Positions 31,427 to 35,001 of a stretch of DNA of 35,001 nt are shown here, in pieces. The DNA is from MAG-120531 sp963934855. GTDB lineage: Bacteria; Bacteroidota; Bacteroidia; Flavobacteriales; Flavobacteriaceae. The stretch is taken from assembly GCA_963934855.1 (NCBI GenBank), contig CAWWAC010000020.1:1-35001 (forward strand), read 5' to 3'. Under the pieces are notes generated by a model, which made no database searches, was not told the origin of the DNA, and worked only from the letters and a program-made list of their open reading frames with translations. Position numbers and translations under genes: made by a program. How positions within the stretch are numbered: position 1 is the first letter of the stretch; each line of letters opens with the position of its first letter.

Positions 31427-33496
31427 TTATTCTGGGTGGTATTTTCTTTTGAAATTAGCGTACCAATAGGCTTTTTCTAAGGGCATTTCCTTTGTCTTCC
31501 CTGCCATATATAAGGGCAATTGGTCTGCGTAATGTGGATTATTTGGGTGGTTTGAACTTCCAAATGGAACTACAGAGTAAATCTGTGTTTTCTCTTTGGA
31601 AAATTTAACCAATTGAATATAAGATTCCCCGGCTGTAATTTTACGCATGCCGTCCTTATAAGGAGCCCCATGCATGGCCGCTAGGACATCTGGTAGTCCA
31701 AAACTAGGCAACTCTTGCTCACCACGCACCACCTTAGTAAATTCTCCTAAGCTAATACGTTCTTTATTAAAGTATTTACGCATATAGCTTTGTACCTCTA
31801 TAAGAATAGTAGCCAGTTGTTTTTTATTAAAGGTTCTTCTACTGTCTAGGTGGCTTAGATGTTTTCCAACTTGGTAATAAAAAATGGCATAGGCCCCTGC
31901 ACCATAAGAATCTGGATCTGCTTTTTTATCCCAGCTTTGAATTTCCTTAATAAGCCCCTCTATGGCTGGGTATTCATTTGCTTTTAGCTGCCATAGGCTA
32001 TCTATGTTCATAAAGGGATAAGCCAATTGCTTGGGTAATTGGCTGTCGTATTTTATTTTTTTAAAGTGCTCAAAGTCTATCGATTTTAAATTGGTAACTA
32101 GTTCTGCAAAACGCTCACTTCTGTTGTTGTCAAAAGTTTCAAAACCCATGTCCTTGTTAAAGTCTTCAGCCTTTGGACTATCGTCTAATCCACTAGAAAT
32201 AAAAGGACTGTGGTTGGTGTTGTAGAAGTAACCAGAAGTAGGTTGTAGCAGCTGTGGCATGTCTTTAAAGGCATAGTTTTCTGTCCAGAGTGTTTTCTTG
32301 GTGTTTCCAGGTACTATTTTGGTCCAATCATATCCAGCAGCTCTTTTAGGAATAAGGGCATTAGACACATAGAAAATAGTGTCATTTTTGTCTGCATAAC
32401 CAATATTAAAACCCGGAATGGCCATCATTTCTAAGGCCTCTTTAAACTGTGTGAAATTTTGTGCTTTATTCATACGCCACCACTGTTCTAAGGCTCTAAT
32501 TTCAAATAGGGAAGGGGTGCGCACAGCAAAAACTCCTTCTTTGTTTTTTAAGGTAGGCCCGTATATGCTTTTATAAAATTTCTTTTTAATAGGAATACGA
32601 AGCCCCAAAAACTTAATGTGCAATTTGGCTTTAAATTTTTCCAGTACATATGAGACGCCATCAACCAAGTAGTGATCCTTTTTTGAAGGGTCCATCTCCA
32701 ATTCAAATATATCTGCCTTGTCTGGCTTGTTTACGGTATGTGCCCAACCTAAACTTTCATTAGTCCCCAATAAAATACTAGGGGCACCGGGAAATAAAGC
32801 CCCCACTATATTAGTGCCTTCTTCTGACTGTAAATGTGCTTCATACCATGAGGTGGGACCTTCTAAGGGTTGGTGTGGGTTAATGGCTAGATAGGTGGCC
32901 CCGTCTGCAGTAAGCACACTGTTAAAAGCAAAAGTGTTAGAGCCAGTTACGGTCTTTTTTGGTTTTAGTTTAGAAGTACTATTACCAGCAATGGCGCTCA
33001 CCAATGCGTCTGCCTCAGACATTACAAATAGCTGTAAATAGGTGTAGGTCAAAAGTTTTTTAGCCGTCATAGGAAAGAGCTCCTTTAACAATACTTCTTT
33101 AGGGTGTTTGGCTGCGTAAGCATTTAATCCATCACTAAAACCGCTAATCACTTTTTTATACTCTTCACTAATATCTTTTTCATAATGCGCATTCACATAT
33201 TCTTTTCCACCAATGAGCTGGCTCACAAAATCTGCCGACGCTCCTTGGAGTCCCGTATATTTACTCAGCAGTCCATTTCCTGCTAAATAGCCTATTTGCA
33301 TGGTCTTAAAATCATCTTCTGCATTGGCCCAGGCTAGTCCATAGGCGGTGGCCGCATCTGTTTCTCCAAATATATGAGGTACTCCATATGAGTCTCTTAA
33401 AATTTCTACTTGCGAAGGTTTTACCTGGGCTTGCAGCCCGATACTAAAAAGAATGGCTGCCAAAAAGAAGATTCTAAGTTTTGTCATAGGGTTCAT
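31427..33496 (-). CDS. Penicillin acylase family protein (secreted Ntn-hydrolase)
   Basis: A 689-residue exported amidohydrolase of the penicillin/aculeacin acylase type. The signal peptide spans residues 1-24 (IFFLAAILFSIGLQAQ). The alpha-chain-like part begins VEILRDSYGVPHIFGET, a family hallmark. The autocatalytic cleavage site is Gly185-Ser186 in TVTGSNTFAF, so Ser186 would be both the new N-terminus and the nucleophile of the beta chain. LAINPHQPLEGPTSWYE and LGTNESLGWAHTVN follow. Such enzymes cleave acyl side chains from amides, including beta-lactams and acyl-homoserine lactones in some members; the real substrate here is unknown. It is convergent with the GNAT gene (37-bp gap) and followed upstream by a receptor relic. 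Confidence 0.92.
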   Translation of the reverse strand: MNPMTKLRIFFLAAILFSIGLQAQVKPSQVEILRDSYGVPHIFGETDAATAYGLAWANAEDDFKTMQIGYLAGNGLLSKYTGLQGASADFVSQLIGGKEYVNAHYEKDISEEYKKVISGFSDGLNAYAAKHPKEVLLKELFPMTAKKLLTYTYLQLFVMSEADALVSAIAGNSTSKLKPKKTVTGSNTFAFNSVLTADGATYLAINPHQPLEGPTSWYEAHLQSEEGTNIVGALFPGAPSILLGTNESLGWAHTVNKPDKADIFELEMDPSKKDHYLVDGVSYVLEKFKAKLHIKFLGLRIPIKKKFYKSIYGPTLKNKEGVFAVRTPSLFEIRALEQWWRMNKAQNFTQFKEALEMMAIPGFNIGYADKNDTIFYVSNALIPKRAAGYDWTKIVPGNTKKTLWTENYAFKDMPQLLQPTSGYFYNTNHSPFISSGLDDSPKAEDFNKDMGFETFDNNRSERFAELVTNLKSIDFEHFKKIKYDSQLPKQLAYPFMNIDSLWQLKANEYPAIEGLIKEIQSWDKKADPDSYGAGAYAIFYYQVGKHLSHLDSRRTFNKKQLATILIEVQSYMRKYFNKERISLGEFTKVVRGEQELPSFGLPDVLAAMHGAPYKDGMRKITAGESYIQLVKFSKEKTQIYSVVPFGSSNHPNNPHYADQLPLYMAGKTKEMPLEKAYWYANFKRKYHPE

Positions 33497-33519
33497 TTAT
33501 GTTTTAAAATTATATAAAA

Positions 33520-33873
33520 CTATTCATGTTTTTCTCTTATAATAATAAATATTTTAAAATTTATATTGGCACCAAAATCTACAGAGAATCTAGCCTGTAT
33601 TTTTCCTTGTGGAATAATATCTGGTGCTAAGTAATCACCAGCTCTTTGGTTATTTCCGGCATTGTGTGAAACAGAGTAAATGAGATTAGAATTCCCTGTA
33701 TTGGTTGCAATTCTAGTGATAGTGCTTTGGGTGTTTCTAAGAAATGAAGAAGCGTATAAGTAGTCATTTTTCCAGAGATTTTTATATCATATTTCTAGTG
33801 AATTAGAAAATTGTGGTTGTAAGGCCGGGTTTCCTACTTTAAAAATCTCTGCATTGAATTGGTTTTCTTTTTT
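33520..33873 (-). pseudogene. Relic of a TonB-dependent receptor / outer-membrane beta-barrel C-terminus
   Basis: Reading the minus strand from ~33873 to TAG at 33520 gives a continuous frame of about 117 codons broken by one TGA at 33787-33789. Before the stop the frame gives FKVGNPALQPQFSNSLEI, the GNPxLxP...S.E pattern of TonB-dependent or outer-membrane barrel proteins. After it come YKNLWKNDYLYASSFLRNT and ITRIATN, and then APDIIPQGKIQARFSVDFG, which is the penultimate-strand pattern of the same family. The stop replaces the residue between LEI and YKN, often Gly (GGA to TGA is a single change). Sequence normally lying between strands is missing and no intact upstream part exists. This is a degraded gene end, not a working one. 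It ends 24 bp upstream of the acylase start. Confidence 0.75.
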
Positions 33874-33912
33874 CAAAATGTGTTTAAATTATTTTATTAA
33901 AATTACATAGTA

Positions 33913-33920
33913 TATTTTTG
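33913..33920 (+). promoter_or_regulatory. -7 box for the DUF2237 gene
   Basis: TATTTTTG matches TAnnTTTG. Transcription would start around 33926, ~29 bp before the ATG at 33955. This argues against the upstream GTG at 33925 as the start. Confidence 0.45.
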
Positions 33921-33954
33921 TGGTGTGATTGAACAAAATAGCAACTCGTTAGAT

Positions 33955-34317
33955 ATGGAAAAGGCAAATAATGTATTGGGCACCCCACTAGAAACCTGCA
34001 GTATAGAACCCATGACTGGAGCCTTTAGAGATGGCTGTTGCAATACAGATATCATGGACATTGGCACCCATACCGTGTGTGCTATAATGACAGATGAATT
34101 CCTAGCCTACACCAAGTCCGTAGGTAACGACCTGCAAACCCCAAGACCAGAATACCAATTCCCTGGCTTAAAGCCCGGAGATCGCTGGTGTTTGTGTGTA
34201 TCCAGATGGAAACAAGCTTATATGGCAGGAATGGCGCCTTTAGTGAATTTAGAGGCCAGTCATGAAAAATGTTTGGAATACGTATCCTTTGCGTCATTGT
34301 TAGAGTTTAAAGTCTAG
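33955..34317 (+). CDS. DUF2237 family protein
   Basis: A 120-residue protein starting MEKANNVLGTPLETCS. It matches the small DUF2237 family, with the conserved segments TGAFRDGCC, THTVCAIMTDEFL, KSVGNDLQTPRPEY and FPGLKPGDRWCLC. Cysteines are numerous (CSI, DGCCN, HTVC, WCLC), suggesting metal binding or redox sensitivity, but no function is established. The frame extends 10 codons upstream to a GTG at 33925; the ATG at 33955 matches the usual family N-terminus. It stands alone, intact between two broken genes. Confidence 0.9.
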   Translation: MEKANNVLGTPLETCSIEPMTGAFRDGCCNTDIMDIGTHTVCAIMTDEFLAYTKSVGNDLQTPRPEYQFPGLKPGDRWCLCVSRWKQAYMAGMAPLVNLEASHEKCLEYVSFASLLEFKV

Positions 34318-34342
34318 TTATTTAGGTCAGTTATTTCTTTGA

Positions 34343-34373
34343 CTTGTAAAACATTAGGCTGACGTTTTACAAG
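34343..34373 (+). terminator. Perfect 10-bp hairpin after the DUF2237 gene
   Basis: CTTGTAAAAC (34343-34352) pairs perfectly with GTTTTACAAG (34364-34373) around an 11-nt loop. A T run (34378-34382) lies five bases downstream. It is AT-rich and could be a weak terminator or a dyad operator for what follows. Confidence 0.5.
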
Positions 34374-34374
34374 C

Positions 34375-34464
34375 ATGTTTTTCTTATTAATTCCATTGGC
34401 ATTTATATGCTCTATAGGTTTTTGGGCAAAGCCCTTAGTGACTAATAAAACGATCTCATTTTAA
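34375..34464 (+). CDS. Possible 29-residue hydrophobic peptide
   Basis: An ATG immediately after the hairpin opens a short frame, MFFLLIPLAFICSIGFWAKP and nine more residues. It reads like a signal anchor or single membrane helix. No homologue is recognised. It could equally be a chance frame or the severed start of a lost exported protein. Confidence 0.2.
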   Translation: MFFLLIPLAFICSIGFWAKPLVTNKTISF

Positions 34465-34480
34465 TTTTAACAAAATTCAT

Positions 34481-35001
34481 ATGAAAAAGTTATTTTTTGT
34501 AAGCCTTGTTTTTTTCTTGCTCAAAACCATCTCAATATAAAAGTTTACAAGTTAGTGTAACAGAGAACATTCCTGGAGCACCTATTACCCTTGGAATTCC
34601 ATTTCATAAATACGAACTGTACGACATTAGTAAAGTGCGTTTGTTTGACTCCAGAGGTAAAGAGTTTGTTTGCCAGGTGACAGAGGTGGCTAATTGGAAA
34701 CCAGACCAAAAAAGTGTTAAATGGATTACTTCTTGCTATATTACAGGAAACCATAGGGCTTTAGATGTAACGAACATGATTTAAGGGGAAGACGTTTTGA
34801 TTTATCCGTATTAAACTTGGTGGAACTCTATGACGCGTCCAAATTCAAAAAACATAAGGATGAGTTGGATGAGCGCATCTCGCTTATGTTTATGTTTCAA
34901 GAGCGACAAGGAGGTAATTTGCTTTTAAATAGGTATGGTTATAGTCAAACATATGTTGCCCAAGGTCTTTACAAGTACTATCAAACTACAGGAGATATAA
35001 A
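34481..35001 (+). pseudogene. Broken exo-rhamnogalacturonan lyase-like gene (PcRGLX/YetA type), runs past window end
   Basis: A start with a good signal sequence (MKKLFFVSLVFF) is at 34481, but that frame stops at 34540. The adjacent frame (34506-34784) encodes SCSKPSQYKS and then VTENIPGAPITLGIPF, KVRLFDSRGKEF and QKSVKWI. These resemble the N-terminal RIFT-barrel domain of PcRGLX/YetA-like exo-rhamnogalacturonan lyases. Adding one T to the T7 tract at 34509-34515 would join signal and domain and place a lipoprotein-like Cys. After the stop at 34784 a third segment (34787-35001, frame of 34481) gives GRRFDLSVLNLVELYDAS and, near the edge, GLYKYYQTTGD. That resembles the C-terminal alpha/alpha toroid of the same proteins. 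Several hundred central residues are missing, so the gene is non-functional. The family call for the last segment is less sure. Confidence 0.6.

Noticed and set aside
34481..34784. Programmed frameshifting in the T7 tract
   Set aside because: A second lesion (stop at 34784 and missing central domain) shows the gene is already broken, so recoding would not restore a product.
1..35001. CRISPR arrays, tRNA or rRNA genes, insertion sequences, prophage
   Set aside because: No regularly spaced repeat-spacer pattern, cloverleaf-like segment, transposase or phage protein was seen on either strand.

Overview
The window is AT-rich chromosomal DNA from a member of the Bacteroidota, most likely Flavobacteriaceae. 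The evidence is the protein types (LptD-like and TamB-like envelope proteins, BshA, a GMC oxidoreductase with a gluconate dehydrogenase subunit 3 partner), several boxes matching the Bacteroidetes -7 element TAnnTTTG, and the absence of Shine-Dalgarno-like leaders. No rRNA, tRNA, CRISPR array, insertion sequence or phage gene was seen.

Layout. (1) 1-3073: the end of a Rieske [2Fe-2S] protein, a 347-bp gap carrying three phased direct repeats, then a FAD-dependent GMC dehydrogenase and its Tat-exported small subunit. (2) 3070-7094, minus strand: a housekeeping operon tsaD-rsmE-AI-2E permease-SAM methyltransferase. It diverges from tamB (7180-11523, plus) through a very compact promoter region. 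(3) 11660-14581: a sugar-phosphate group, pfkA-gapA-BadF-type kinase, with a strong terminator after gapA. (4) 14594-17750, minus: lptD-like gene followed by ridA. (5) 17916-22890, plus: N-acetylmuramoyl-L-alanine amidase, MCE/MlaD protein, membrane 4Fe-4S protein, CCG-domain Fe-S protein, and a small conserved protein. (6) 22962-25751: a NagZ-like GH3 enzyme almost abutting bshA (bacillithiol synthesis). (7) 25746-29414, minus: three nucleotide-sugar genes producing uronic acid precursors. (8) 29574-31389, plus: a divergent PurD-like ATP-grasp ligase and a GNAT acetyltransferase, convergent with a secreted penicillin-acylase-family Ntn-hydrolase (31427-33496). (9) 33520-35001: a decaying segment with a TonB-dependent receptor relic carrying an in-frame stop, an intact DUF2237 gene, a hairpin, and a broken gene resembling exo-rhamnogalacturonan lyases (PcRGLX/YetA type).

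Most of the window is core metabolism and envelope biogenesis: LPS export (LptD), translocation and assembly (TamB), lipid transport (MlaD-like), peptidoglycan cleavage and recycling (amidase, NagZ, BadF-type GlcNAc kinase) and surface sugar precursors. The parts most worth a second look are the phased repeats before the GMC gene, the start-codon problem of tamB, the ATP-grasp/GNAT pair with the acylase, the Fe-S electron-transfer pair inside an envelope operon, and the gene graveyard at the right edge, which may be the remains of a glycan (possibly pectin) utilisation locus.
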